64,000 bases of DNA from Pelolinea submarina (GCF_003966975.1 NZ_AP018437.1:2542001-2606000), one strand, 5' to 3'; shown: positions 11,208-19,961, counted from the first letter of the stretch. The notes: generated by a model not told the origin, from the sequence alone. Made by a program: numbers and translations.

Positions 11208-12692
11208 TTAATCTTCTTTCCTGTCCAACAGACATAGAATATGCTTGTAGGCCATTTCCTTACTGTTGATTATTCCGGCTGCCTGACCTTCCTGAACATC
11301 TTCCAGGAGCTTCCCAATCTGAGGTCCGGGGGCCAGGCTGAAATCACGCATGACCTCGTCTCCCGATAGCAATGCGGGAGGCGCAATAATTTGATTATAT
11401 TTTCGAAACCAGCATTCGAGCAATGTCCGGCAGGTATTGAGTGCTTTCTTCCATCGCTCCGGGGTGATTGTATCCTCATACGTAGCCAGAATATCGGCCA
11501 GATGGAAAATACCGATTAACACACCGGCGGATCCGCTGCGCTGAAAGAAGCGGTACAACACTCTTCTTGAATTTGCCTCGTCCGTTCCGTTAATCCCCTC
11601 GGGTAACATGTGGTTACGGATGATGTGATCGACAAACTGAAATTCTTCTTTTGAAAGCGCCCAATTGGATCTGGTTTTGTCGAACAAATCCGCGCTTTTT
11701 TCGGCATGGCCGGGAAATCCAATTTTTCCGGAGACTTCTACCGGGTTTATCTCCACCTTGCTAAGGTCATGGTAAAGAATCGCCAGGTAAAGCAGACCAT
11801 CATACTGGCGTTGAGGGTGCAGGGGGCGCGAGAAATAATCAACGAGGTCGGATTGAAATTCATCCAAACTCTCCCAGGCTGATTTTATAAATACATTCTC
11901 TGGAACAATATCGCTGCCATAAATGTGCTCCAATAGCTGCTGGCAGTAATCCAATACGTACAATGTATGCTCTTTTAATGAATGGAAATGCCGCGGTATG
12001 TCCTGCAGCCGGTCAAGCTCTGCCAAATATGGAAAAACCAGATCCCAAATTTTATAGGATTGCATCAGCTCGCAGGATTGCTTGATGTTGTCGCTTTCAA
12101 ATACCGCAAAAAGTTCGTCCCTTTTTCTCTCCGCGGATATACCGCTCAAACCGGGGGCTGCTGCTTGAATGAGAACTTCAGCCGATTGATCCAAGGTTAA
12201 ATTCAAGCGCTGTTGAAAACGCACTGCCCGGATAGTCCGGATGGGATCGTTTGCAAAACTCGCGGGGCTGCAGGGCCGCAATAGACCGGCACGCAAATCC
12301 TGTGCGCCGTGCAAAGGGTCAAACAAATCCTTGGGAGCGGCAATATTTACAGCCATTGCGTTGATGGTAAAATCCCGCAATTCCAAGTCGGTTTGAATTC
12401 CCTCTGATGCCAACGTGGCAAAATCCAGGATAATAGACTCGCCTTTTATTTCCACCAGCGCCCTGCCGGTTCCGCGTTCCGCATCCAGGGCATAATAATG
12501 TCCCCCCAATTTATCGGCGCAAATTTTTGCGGCTTTTAATGCGTTTCTTTTAACCACAAAATCGAGATCGTGGCTGGGAATATCAAGCAGATGGTCACGA
12601 ATGGATCCTCCGACCAGATAGATTTCTTCACAAGTCTCGATTAATGTCGTGACAACATCACTTATCTCGGGTCCTAAAATTTTGCGGATCAT
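11208..12692 (-). CDS. cca: CCA tRNA nucleotidyltransferase / poly(A) polymerase family with HD domain
   Basis: The 494-aa protein has the class II nucleotidyltransferase head IYLVGGSIRDHLLDIPSHDL with the G-G-x-x-R-D and D-x-D metal-binding residues, followed by the RNA- and NTP-binding segment (RDFTINAMA, DPIRTIRAVRF). An HD phosphohydrolase-like domain (LAILYHDLSK and later histidines) is in the C-terminal half. It should add or repair the CCA end of tRNAs; a pure A-adding or CC-adding specificity cannot be excluded from sequence. It sits between hpt (15-base gap) and the hydrolase. Confidence 0.88.
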   Translation of the reverse strand: MIRKILGPEISDVVTTLIETCEEIYLVGGSIRDHLLDIPSHDLDFVVKRNALKAAKICADKLGGHYYALDAERGTGRALVEIKGESIILDFATLASEGIQTDLELRDFTINAMAVNIAAPKDLFDPLHGAQDLRAGLLRPCSPASFANDPIRTIRAVRFQQRLNLTLDQSAEVLIQAAAPGLSGISAERKRDELFAVFESDNIKQSCELMQSYKIWDLVFPYLAELDRLQDIPRHFHSLKEHTLYVLDYCQQLLEHIYGSDIVPENVFIKSAWESLDEFQSDLVDYFSRPLHPQRQYDGLLYLAILYHDLSKVEINPVEVSGKIGFPGHAEKSADLFDKTRSNWALSKEEFQFVDHIIRNHMLPEGINGTDEANSRRVLYRFFQRSGSAGVLIGIFHLADILATYEDTITPERWKKALNTCRTLLECWFRKYNQIIAPPALLSGDEVMRDFSLAPGPQIGKLLEDVQEGQAAGIINSKEMAYKHILCLLDRKED

Positions 12693-12707
12693 TCTGTGGA
12701 TTCTAAC

Positions 12708-13262
12708 TCATCCCTCGTATCTTTCCAGATCCACCACGCCAATGAAAGGTAAATTGCGGTAATACTCATCCAGGTCCAGACCGTAGCCAAAGACGAATTT
12801 ATTAGGGATGGTAAAACCGGTATATCGAATTGGCACTTCCACCTCGCGGCGCTCCGCTTTATCCAGCAAAGTACAAATATTCAAGCTCTTGGGTTTGCGT
12901 GTGGACAGCAATCTAAGCACGTACGCCAGCGTATTGCCGCTGTCAATAATATCCTCAACAATCAACACATCCCGCCCGCAAATATTCGTATTCAAGTCCA
13001 TGGTAATACGCACCATGCCTGAAGTATTTCGGTTTCCCGCTCCATAGGAGGAGATCGCCATAAAGTCCATGGAGTGCGGAACGTCAATGTGACGGGAAAG
13101 GTCGGTCATGAACATAACCGCACCACGCAGGATGCAGATCAACAGCAACTGTTGTGCGTCCTTGTAATCATGGCTGATCTGCTTGCCCAGCTCGGCGATG
13201 CGCGCCTGCAATTTATCTTCAGGAACGAGAATCTCTTTTAAAAAGCTGTGATAGTCTTCCAT
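12708..13262 (-). CDS. hpt: Hypoxanthine phosphoribosyltransferase
   Basis: The protein transfers phosphoribose from PRPP to hypoxanthine or guanine. It shows the PRPP-binding motif VLIVEDIIDSGNTL, the base-recognition end VFGYGLDLDEYYRNLPFIG, and an early RGAVMFM segment. The chosen ATG at 13262 gives 184 aa, the usual family length, and lies 5 bases after the thymidine kinase stop, with GGGA as a weak ribosome site. An upstream in-frame start (13325) would overlap thymidine kinase and adds residues with no family match. It forms a nucleobase-salvage pair with tdk. Confidence 0.93.
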   Translation of the reverse strand: MEDYHSFLKEILVPEDKLQARIAELGKQISHDYKDAQQLLLICILRGAVMFMTDLSRHIDVPHSMDFMAISSYGAGNRNTSGMVRITMDLNTNICGRDVLIVEDIIDSGNTLAYVLRLLSTRKPKSLNICTLLDKAERREVEVPIRYTGFTIPNKFVFGYGLDLDEYYRNLPFIGVVDLERYEG

Positions 13263-13266
13263 ATTA

Positions 13267-13839
13267 TCAATCCCGTGGAACTTCATGGTGCGCCCGGCAG
13301 CGGGCTTCATACATTTCAGAAGCACCGACGATCACGATCGGGTCCTCATAGTGTGCCGGTTTACCGTCAACCAAACGCTGTGTGCGGTTGGCTGGTTCTC
13401 CGCATGTCATGCAGATCGCCTGCAGCTTATCGATCTTGTCTGCCCGTGCCAGTAATTCCGGAATGCAGCCAAAAGGTTCACCCCGAAAGTCCATATCCAA
13501 CCCGGTAACAATCACCCGAATGTTATGGTTAGCCAACCGTTCGATGATATCAACAATACCGTCATCAAAAAATTGGGCTTCATCAATACCGACTACGGTG
13601 GTATCGTCCTTCATGTTTTTCATGATCTCGGAGGAATCGGAAATTGGTATAGCTTCAAAGTCCAAACCGGCATGCGAAGTTACCTTACTGGCATTATAAC
13701 GGTTATCGATAACCGGCTTGAATACCTGTACTTTTTGTCTGGCAATTACTGCCCTTCTTAAGCGGCGGATCATCTCTTCGGTTTTACCGCTAAACATAGA
13801 TCCGCAAATAACTTCTACCGAACCGGTTTTATATTCCAT
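13267..13839 (-). CDS. tdk: Thymidine kinase (type II)
   Basis: The 190-aa protein phosphorylates thymidine with ATP. It has the P-loop [15 protein letters not shown], the DEAQFFD Walker B-like segment with the catalytic Glu, and the lasso zinc-binding part with [13 protein letters not shown]. This is the small bacterial/cellular TK1-like type. It is the first gene after the terminator at 13898-13920 and heads the tdk-hpt-cca unit. Confidence 0.95.
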   Translation of the reverse strand: MEYKTGSVEVICGSMFSGKTEEMIRRLRRAVIARQKVQVFKPVIDNRYNASKVTSHAGLDFEAIPISDSSEIMKNMKDDTTVVGIDEAQFFDDGIVDIIERLANHNIRVIVTGLDMDFRGEPFGCIPELLARADKIDKLQAICMTCGEPANRTQRLVDGKPAHYEDPIVIVGASEMYEARCRAHHEVPRD

Positions 13840-13890
13840 TCAGACTCCTTATCGCATTATTTAGATTTTACACTAACTCATATCCGGCTT

Positions 13891-13920
13891 AAATAAAAAG
13901 AAGGCAGAAACTGCCTTCTT
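13891..13920 (-). terminator. Terminator of the rplU-rpmA-rpmE unit
   Basis: The ten-base inverted repeat AAGAAGGCAG (13898-13907)/CTGCCTTCTT (13911-13920) with an AAA loop is followed on the minus strand by TTTTATTT. It lies directly after the L31 gene and separates it from tdk. Confidence 0.9.
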
Positions 13921-13940
13921 AATTAACAAATTAGTAATTG

Positions 13941-14417
13941 TTAAACCGTGATCTCTTCCGCCGCTGGGGGTAACTCATAACCCATTGAGCGCAGTTTCTT
14001 TTTGACATCGATCAAAGTCTTCCGGCCAATGCCCGGCAATTCCAGCATAGCTGCTTCGCCTGCTTCGAGACGTTCAAGGATCTGGCCGACTGTTGTCATG
14101 CCGGCTTCAGCCAAAGATTCGGTAGCACGCTTGCCCAACTCCAACTCCTCAACCGGACGATCGGGAGAAGTCTTTTCGTCCTGTTTGCGTTGTTCGTCGG
14201 CGATGAATTCCTGGCGAGCTTGTAGTTTCTTATAGAAGCGATCGACCTGACCTTCAATATCGATCAAACGCGCCTGTTCACCCGTGAAGAAAGGATGGCA
14301 TTTTGAGCACACTTCCGTGTGGATTTCTTTTTGGGTTGAACCGGTCTTCCAAGTGTTTCCGCACGAGCAGATCACTGTGGCATCCGAATAAAACACGGGA
14401 TGAATATCTTTTTTCAT
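13941..14417 (-). CDS. rpmE: Ribosomal protein L31 fused to an RNA-polymerase-alpha-CTD-like helix-hairpin-helix domain
   Basis: Residues 1-70 are ordinary zinc-type L31: MKKDIHPVFY start, cysteines C17, C19, C37 and C40, and the CSKCHPFFTG signature. After a charged linker (about 65-85), residues 86-150 closely follow the C-terminal domain of RNA polymerase alpha: RPVEELEL, an arginine R97 at the place of E. coli alpha R265, LPGIGRKTL with G131 and K133 at the places of G296 and K298, and KKLRSMGYELP. A normal L31 is about 66-90 aa, this one is 158. The gene is third in rplU-rpmA-rpmE and is followed by a terminator. L31 is certain; the role of the added domain is unknown, but nucleic-acid or protein contact on the ribosome surface is plausible. 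Confidence 0.93.
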   Translation of the reverse strand: MKKDIHPVFYSDATVICSCGNTWKTGSTQKEIHTEVCSKCHPFFTGEQARLIDIEGQVDRFYKKLQARQEFIADEQRKQDEKTSPDRPVEELELGKRATESLAEAGMTTVGQILERLEAGEAAMLELPGIGRKTLIDVKKKLRSMGYELPPAAEEITV

Positions 14418-14438
14418 ATTATTTAACCTCTCAAGTCT

Positions 14439-14702
14439 TTAGGCTTCGTCCATGGGAAGAACACTGACTTTTTTCTGGCCATTGGGTAAACGGGTAAATT
14501 CAACCACACCGTTCGCCATAGCAAAGAGAGTGTAATCTTTTCCAACTCCAACGTTATTACCGGGTTTAATTTTTGTTCCGCGCTGGCGGACTAAAATATT
14601 CCCGCAAATTACGGTTTCGCCACCGTATTTTTTCACGCCCAGGCGTTTTGATTTACTATCACGGCCGTTCCTGGTTGAACCGCCACCTTTTTTATGTGCC
14701 AT
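14439..14702 (-). CDS. rpmA: Ribosomal protein L27
   Basis: The 87-aa protein starts [20 protein letters not shown], the typical flexible N-terminus that reaches the peptidyl transferase centre, and continues with LGVKKYGGE and the conserved [20 protein letters not shown]. There is no N-terminal extension of the cleavable kind known from Firmicutes. It lies in the usual bacterial order rplU-rpmA, with rpmE following after 21 bases. Confidence 0.97.
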   Translation of the reverse strand: MAHKKGGGSTRNGRDSKSKRLGVKKYGGETVICGNILVRQRGTKIKPGNNVGVGKDYTLFAMANGVVEFTRLPNGQKKVSVLPMDEA

Positions 14703-14785
14703 ATTTCACTTCCTTTTTTGAACGATTATTCAATCAACAGAATAATATTTTTCTCAGTAATAATCTCAATACAGTTTATTAAACC

Positions 14786-15319
14786 CTATTTCTTTTCTGA
14801 AGGCTTTTTGGCTGCACTGGGTTTAGTAGTTGTCTTCTTGGCTGCCGGTTTTGCTGCGGTTGAAGCTTTTGCCGCTGGCTTCTTCGCTGTGCTGCTTGAC
14901 GCCTTTTTGGCTGCGGCGGCGGGAGCTTTTTTAGCTGCGGGTTTCTCGGCTTTTTCTACTTTAGCTACCGGTTCTTCCACTTTAGCAGGTTTCACTGTCT
15001 TACCTGCGAAAGCAATGGATTCAACCATAACGCGGGTATATTTCTGGCGGTGGCCGGTCTTAACGCGGTAACGCTCTTTTGCGCGATACTTGAATACAAT
15101 GATCTTGGGGCCTTTGAAGTGTTCCAAAATGGTTGTGTCAACGGATACATTGGAAAGATACGGCGTACCTACTTCCACTTTTTCGTCATCAACCAGAAGT
15201 AAAACTTTGTCGAAGGTTTTCTTTTTACCGACTTCATCTGGCAGCAGATCTACTTCAATATAGCTGCCTTCGACAGCTTTGTACTGTTTGCCGCCACTTT
15301 CCACAATTGCATATAACAT
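14786..15319 (-). CDS. rplU: Ribosomal protein L21 with a long Lys/Ala/Pro-rich tail
   Basis: Residues 1 to about 102 are L21 (MLYAIVESGGKQYKAVEGSY; late signature GHRQKYTRVMVESI), which binds 23S rRNA in the 50S subunit. Residues about 105-177 form a low-complexity tail rich in Lys, Ala, Pro, Ser and Thr with repeated AAKK/PAAK units, similar in composition to histone H1-like proteins. Normal L21 ends near residue 103. It is the first gene of the rplU-rpmA-rpmE unit, downstream of a consensus promoter and a leader hairpin. Confidence 0.95.
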   Translation of the reverse strand: MLYAIVESGGKQYKAVEGSYIEVDLLPDEVGKKKTFDKVLLLVDDEKVEVGTPYLSNVSVDTTILEHFKGPKIIVFKYRAKERYRVKTGHRQKYTRVMVESIAFAGKTVKPAKVEEPVAKVEKAEKPAAKKAPAAAAKKASSSTAKKPAAKASTAAKPAAKKTTTKPSAAKKPSEKK

Positions 15320-15399
15320 ATAGTTTCTCCAATCTTCACTTCACCGCGATCCACGCGAATCAACGCCCGGTAACGGGGAAGTTGGAATACATAATTTTA

Positions 15400-15421
15400 C
15401 CCCAGCAACCTACCGCTGGGG
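15400..15421 (-). promoter_or_regulatory. Leader hairpin upstream of rplU
   Basis: CCCCAGC (15400-15406) and GCTGGGG (15415-15421) form a seven-base-pair GC stem with an 8-base loop. It would lie about 10 bases into the transcript made from the promoter at 15434-15462 and about 80 bases before the rplU start. There is no T run after it, so it is not an intrinsic terminator. It may be a site of autogenous control or a 5'-end stabiliser; this is inference. Confidence 0.5.
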
Positions 15422-15433
15422 CAAGCGAAAGCA

Positions 15434-15462
15434 ATTATATATTACGTTATTCCCAATGTCAA
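15434..15462 (-). promoter_or_regulatory. Consensus sigma-70 promoter of rplU-rpmA-rpmE
   Basis: On the minus strand TTGACA (15462-15457) and TATAAT (15439-15434) are separated by exactly 17 bases, a full match to the consensus. The -35 element overlaps the selB stop codon, so the ribosomal operon starts right behind selB. The leader to the rplU ATG at 15319 is about 105 bases. Confidence 0.88.
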
Positions 15463-17345
15463 CCGGCGGATAATTTTCTAACGTCCCCATCCCGCACGGT
15501 AACTTCTTGTTTATCCAAATATTCAAGAAATGCCAGCGCATATTTCCGGCTGGTCTGGAAAAGATCTCGAAACTGGCCCAGGGTAATCTCTTTCTCAGTT
15601 TCGAAATACGCGATTGTCTTCGCTTGCAGCTGCTGGTACGTCTGCGGCAAAATGGCAATATCTTCCTCTAAGGATATCAAATATCCCTTATCTATCATGG
15701 CAGAAATCAGATCGTCTCCATATTTTTCTCGTTCCGCGCGTACAGAAGGCGGTTGGAATTCATTTGAGGAAAATTCCGCCAGGATAGTTTGAATGGATGC
15801 CTCTTGTTCCTCGGAAAAATGGACTTGGTAATTCGCCAGGCCTACTTCTCCATTCTTTTCAGCCAGCAATCCCTCTTGAATCAATTTTTCAAGGATCAGG
15901 TTGAATGACCGCTGCGGAATTTTCAGCAATTCCCACAGGGATTTGCGCGGCATACCTTCTCGCAGAGGGCGCTTTTGGTAAAAATCGGTAAAAATACCGG
16001 TTATCTTCTCTTTCAATATCGCCCAATTCGTTCTGCTGACTAAAAGTGTATCCCGGATACCCGCCGCTTCGATGATGACAATTTCGTCAGGGACTAAAAC
16101 ATCAATCAATTCATTGGCTTTACCCGGCTCAAAGCCGCTGGCCTTTAGAAATTCCTGGCGGGATACAACTCCGCACTTGTCCAAATTGGATAAGAGAATA
16201 TCTTCATCGGATCCGGAATCCATAAGCGCCATTTTTTTCAATGAATCATCGGAAAATCGTTTATAGCGTTTTACGGAATGTGTATTCAGCACAATCCCGC
16301 CGGCAATGGTCTCGGCCGGAGAAGGCCTGCGCAAAATGAAGGAATCCCCTTTTTCAACCACAATTTCGTCTTCGAACTCCAGCTGCACCCAACCGTCTTC
16401 ACCGGGGCGGATCTCTTTCTTCCCGATAACCCGCACACGCGCGATGGATTGGGCCGTATTTATAAAACACTTGAGAAAGTCGTTGTGGTTGATGCTGCTG
16501 TTCGCCTCTGCCAGCATTTCAACCTTCGCATCAATTCTGCGGCTGGTGGAATAATTACCCGGTAGAACCACCACCTGTCCCCGTTTGATATCTTCTTTCT
16601 CCACACCGATCAGGTTGATGGCAGTGCGGTTGCCCGGAAGCGCGGTATCCACCTTCCTCTTATGGCTCTGAATGCTTCGAATGCGGGAGGTTCTTTTGCC
16701 GGGAAGAATCTCAACGGATTCCCCGCTATGAAATTCACCATTCAACAGCGTTCCGGTTACAACAGTTCCAAATCCTTTCAAAGAAAAGACCCGATCAATC
16801 GGCAAGCGTGGTTTTCCGGAATTGCGTTTGGGAGGGCATTGAAGCAGGATGCTTTCGATTTCACACGAGAGTTCGTCCAGGCCTTCCTTTGTATACGCGG
16901 ATACGCGCATTATTTTTGCTTGTTCCAGGAAACTGCCTTTTATGAGACCACGGATATCTGCTTCCACCAGCTCCAACCATTCGGGATCATCCACGAGGTC
17001 GATTTTTGTCAGCACGATAATCCCATACTGAATTTTCAACAGCTTCAATATGGCTAAATGTTCTCGCGTTTGCGGCATTACGCCTTCATCCGCTGCAATA
17101 ATCAGCAAAACTGCGTCAATCCCCCCTACGCCTGCAAGCATATTATCGATGAAATCGCGGTGCCCGGGCACATCCACAATCCCCACTTCGTTTCCTGAAG
17201 GCAGCCCGTACCAGGCAAAACCCAAATCAATCGTCATTTGACGATCTTTTTCCTCTTTAAGCCGGTCAGGATCGATGCCTGTCAGTGCTTTTACTAAAGT
17301 GGATTTCCCATGGTCTACGTGACCTGCAGTACCTAGTACATACAT
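15459..17345 (-). CDS. selB: Selenocysteine-specific elongation factor SelB
   Basis: The 628-aa GTPase delivers selenocysteinyl-tRNA to UGA codons with a SECIS element. It has G1 GTAGHVDHGKSTLVKAL, G3 DVPGHRDF, G4 LTKIDL, the EF-Tu-like beta-barrel domains with RVFSLKGFGTVVTGTLL, and a C-terminal region with winged-helix repeats for SECIS binding, ending near FRDLFQTSRKYALAFLEYLD. Length and C-terminal motifs separate it from EF-Tu and IF2. It begins 10 bases after the coiled-coil gene. selA, selD and tRNA-Sec are not in the window, and no selenoprotein gene was recognised nearby. Confidence 0.95.
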   Translation of the reverse strand: MYVLGTAGHVDHGKSTLVKALTGIDPDRLKEEKDRQMTIDLGFAWYGLPSGNEVGIVDVPGHRDFIDNMLAGVGGIDAVLLIIAADEGVMPQTREHLAILKLLKIQYGIIVLTKIDLVDDPEWLELVEADIRGLIKGSFLEQAKIMRVSAYTKEGLDELSCEIESILLQCPPKRNSGKPRLPIDRVFSLKGFGTVVTGTLLNGEFHSGESVEILPGKRTSRIRSIQSHKRKVDTALPGNRTAINLIGVEKEDIKRGQVVVLPGNYSTSRRIDAKVEMLAEANSSINHNDFLKCFINTAQSIARVRVIGKKEIRPGEDGWVQLEFEDEIVVEKGDSFILRRPSPAETIAGGIVLNTHSVKRYKRFSDDSLKKMALMDSGSDEDILLSNLDKCGVVSRQEFLKASGFEPGKANELIDVLVPDEIVIIEAAGIRDTLLVSRTNWAILKEKITGIFTDFYQKRPLREGMPRKSLWELLKIPQRSFNLILEKLIQEGLLAEKNGEVGLANYQVHFSEEQEASIQTILAEFSSNEFQPPSVRAEREKYGDDLISAMIDKGYLISLEEDIAILPQTYQQLQAKTIAYFETEKEITLGQFRDLFQTSRKYALAFLEYLDKQEVTVRDGDVRKLSAG

Positions 17346-17354
17346 ATCAGCTTT

Positions 17355-18518
17355 TTATCTATTGGATTTAATCTCTCCGAACGCATCCATCCAACCATTC
17401 ACCATATTGGTCAGACCTTGCATACCTTTCTGAATTTCGCGGCTCATTAAGATGAGTACTTCCTGCATCTCATGCGTACTGTCCTCCACCGCTAAGATTC
17501 TTTCTTTGATTTTATCCACCTGGTCTCCCAAAGTAACTTGTTTTTCATCAAAGACAACGGAGATATTGGACCATTTCTTTTCCGAATCAGCTTTATAGGT
17601 GGACCATTCCTGCCTGAATTTCTCATCCAACAGCCGGTAAAGTTCGGTTACTTCATTCATCCGTCGATCGAAGCGCTGGGTAATCTCCTCGAAGGTGGCT
17701 TTGGTTTTATTCAGATCGAGCTGTTGGTTTTGTAATTCCGGCAGCAAACGATAAACTTGTTTTATGGCCTCGTCGAACTGCTGCTGCCATTCTTTCCATA
17801 TGCGCTCATATTCACGTTGGCTGATGGTTTGCTGTTCAATGAAGTTTAGATAAGACTGATTTCGATCCGATTCGGCATTCACAACTTCGGTTAAACGGCT
17901 GTCATTGGTGTGCACATCATTCAATAAGATATCCTGTTTCAATCGGACATCATCCTGCCGTTTCTTGAATGTTTCAATCTCCTCAGAAAAACTATCCAAT
18001 TTCTTCTTATATTGACTGAATTCATTCATCAGCAATGATAAATTGCCTTTGACTTCATCATCCCGCTGTGTTTTGCTGTTTATTGAATATTCAAGCTCCT
18101 TAAATCGCTGCAACAATCGCGCTGTATCTTCATCATGAAGCTGGAGCTTTTTCTCAAAATCGCTGGTGATATCTTTGCGTACTTTTTCTACTGCGATATT
18201 CAGTGCTTTAATTTCATCTCGCTGCAAATTTTCGCGCATTTTCTGATCGGCGACAATTTGCTTTTGGGTTTCATCAATCTTACGGTTTAAATCTGTCCTC
18301 GTTTTATTAATTGCCGAATCAAAATTACCCAAACCTGAAACAGTGGTCCCTAAACGATCAACTTCTTTTTTCTGTTCACGGACAGTTGTTAAAAAGTTGG
18401 TAATTTTCTCTTCCAGGTTATTCGTCTTTGCGGTTTGTATAGTTAACGCTTTTTTCAGCGTGGTTATTTCATTTTCTAATTCGTTTATTTTTTGAGCTGT
18501 TTTTTCAGATTCCATCAT
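17355..18518 (-). CDS. Long coiled-coil protein of unknown function
   Basis: The 387-aa protein is almost entirely heptad-patterned coiled coil, rich in Glu, Lys, Gln, Asp and Asn and poor in Cys, Pro and Gly. It begins with ESEKTAQKINELENEITTLK and has no signal peptide, membrane segment or recognised enzymatic motif. It lies 36 bases after the NuoN-like membrane gene and 10 bases before selB, so it is co-transcribed with the membrane module. A scaffold or cytoskeletal role is possible, but nothing in the sequence proves it. Simple coiled-coil resemblance to SMC-like or tropomyosin-like proteins should not be read as homology. Confidence 0.7.
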   Translation of the reverse strand: MMESEKTAQKINELENEITTLKKALTIQTAKTNNLEEKITNFLTTVREQKKEVDRLGTTVSGLGNFDSAINKTRTDLNRKIDETQKQIVADQKMRENLQRDEIKALNIAVEKVRKDITSDFEKKLQLHDEDTARLLQRFKELEYSINSKTQRDDEVKGNLSLLMNEFSQYKKKLDSFSEEIETFKKRQDDVRLKQDILLNDVHTNDSRLTEVVNAESDRNQSYLNFIEQQTISQREYERIWKEWQQQFDEAIKQVYRLLPELQNQQLDLNKTKATFEEITQRFDRRMNEVTELYRLLDEKFRQEWSTYKADSEKKWSNISVVFDEKQVTLGDQVDKIKERILAVEDSTHEMQEVLILMSREIQKGMQGLTNMVNGWMDAFGEIKSNR

Positions 18519-18554
18519 TACCTTTTAATGCTGAACTTTTTCAGTTAATTCTTT

Positions 18555-19961
18555 TTATCGAGCCAGAAACTCAAAGCTGCTTAATATCTGATTGAAGCTG
18601 GGGAAGAATAGATTTGGTATTATTCCAGCCAGGATCACAATGACAATGATTGCAGCCAGAAATTTGTTTTCCTTTAAATCATCAAGAATTGAGACGGCAT
18701 CAAACTCGTCGGCTAATGGTTGCATTATAACCACAAAAATACGCAAAAATGAAATAGATAATAAGGCGTTGCTTCCGATAACCAATCCGGCGATTAATGT
18801 CGAATTTCTGGCAGATTCCTGATACAGCGATTGAACAGGCAGGAATCCAACTGTCAGCGGCATACCGGTGACAGAGAATAATGCCATCAATATACTTATA
18901 GAAGCAATTGGAAACCGATAAAATAGAGAATCAAGATCGCTAATCTGTTCAATCACACCCTTTTTTTCGATGGCTAAAAAGGAAATCATTAATAAATACA
19001 AACTAAGAAACCGGGGGAGGAGTAATTCAGAAAAAATCTGGAATCCCTGATTTGAATTTAACCCCAGGGCAATTAATAAGAAACCGCTATAAATAATTGT
19101 AAGGTACCCAACCAGTTTCTTAATTCGGGTTTGGAAGGTCGCCCAAATTGCGCCGGAAAAGGTTAGGACCAAACCAAATAATAGAAGCGCCTGGTAAACC
19201 AAATCATAATCACGCAGCCAGACAAATCCATTCAGGTATTTCAACAGGATGATGAAAATTGCAAAAGGAAGGATAGCCAAAATATACAATCCATCCGGGA
19301 CCTCGGATTCTTCCGCGATCAAAGGAATCCAGGAATGAAACGGGAAAATACCCAGCCAGAAGACAAACCCAAATCCTAACAATACCGTAGCTTGAACGAG
19401 CTGAGTGTCATTAACCGGGCTGGTTTCGCCGCCCGCTAAATACCAGCCTGCCAATAAAATGAAAGGCATTCCTAAAGTAAAAAATACCAAAGCACGGATG
19501 ATGCCTTTGGACTTTCCGGTGGTTAAATCAACCGCTATCATGCTGCCGATTATGACCGCAACCTCAATCAACAGCGCTGAATACAAGAATGGTTCAACTG
19601 CGATTGCCGCCAGGAGCAAGCTGGAAAGGGCCAAACCCAAAGGAATGATTTTCGAATGTTTATTATAGATAAACAAGGCAGCGGACCAGATTGCCAAAAT
19701 CGAATAGAAAATGCCGATAACAAATTTATCTGAGTTTTTAAATTCCAGGGTGCGGCCCAGTAAGTTAAAGGTTGTTGTAAGCTTAATCGTTAATCCTTGC
19801 GTTGAATCAACGTCGCCGAAACGGACCACCAGGAGCAGTAAAACCAGAAAGAAGCAGAAGGCTGTCTGAATTAATGCAACCAGCTGGTAATTTTTCCTAA
19901 AAAAGATCAATACGATCGATGCAAAAAAAGGAAGAATAATCCAAACCAGAGGAGCGCTCAT
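18555..19961 (-). CDS. NuoN/NuoM-like (complex I antiporter family) membrane protein, divergent
   Basis: This 468-aa protein has about 13-14 membrane helices and the layout of the proton-conducting antiporter subunits of complex I and Mrp. The helix-7/8 region is recognisable: LGIFPFHSWIPLIAEESEVP matches the usual LPFHxWxPDxxxGAP, and FQTRIKKLVGYLTI matches the usual QTNIKRLLGYSSI. However, the lysine normally just before the PFHxW segment (GFKLS in NuoN) is replaced (GFVFWLGIF), and the helix-8 lysine (TASKIAIF) reads AILPFAIF. The two Lys in IKKL remain. It overlaps the upstream small membrane gene by 4 bases. It is probably part of a membrane complex that may not pump protons in the standard way. 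Confidence 0.72.
   Translation of the reverse strand: MSAPLVWIILPFFASIVLIFFRKNYQLVALIQTAFCFFLVLLLLVVRFGDVDSTQGLTIKLTTTFNLLGRTLEFKNSDKFVIGIFYSILAIWSAALFIYNKHSKIIPLGLALSSLLLAAIAVEPFLYSALLIEVAVIIGSMIAVDLTTGKSKGIIRALVFFTLGMPFILLAGWYLAGGETSPVNDTQLVQATVLLGFGFVFWLGIFPFHSWIPLIAEESEVPDGLYILAILPFAIFIILLKYLNGFVWLRDYDLVYQALLLFGLVLTFSGAIWATFQTRIKKLVGYLTIIYSGFLLIALGLNSNQGFQIFSELLLPRFLSLYLLMISFLAIEKKGVIEQISDLDSLFYRFPIASISILMALFSVTGMPLTVGFLPVQSLYQESARNSTLIAGLVIGSNALLSISFLRIFVVIMQPLADEFDAVSILDDLKENKFLAAIIVIVILAGIIPNLFFPSFNQILSSFEFLAR

Noticed and set aside
15400..15421. Terminator of selB
   Set aside because: The hairpin lacks a T run on the minus strand and lies downstream of the consensus rplU promoter, so it is better read as a leader element.
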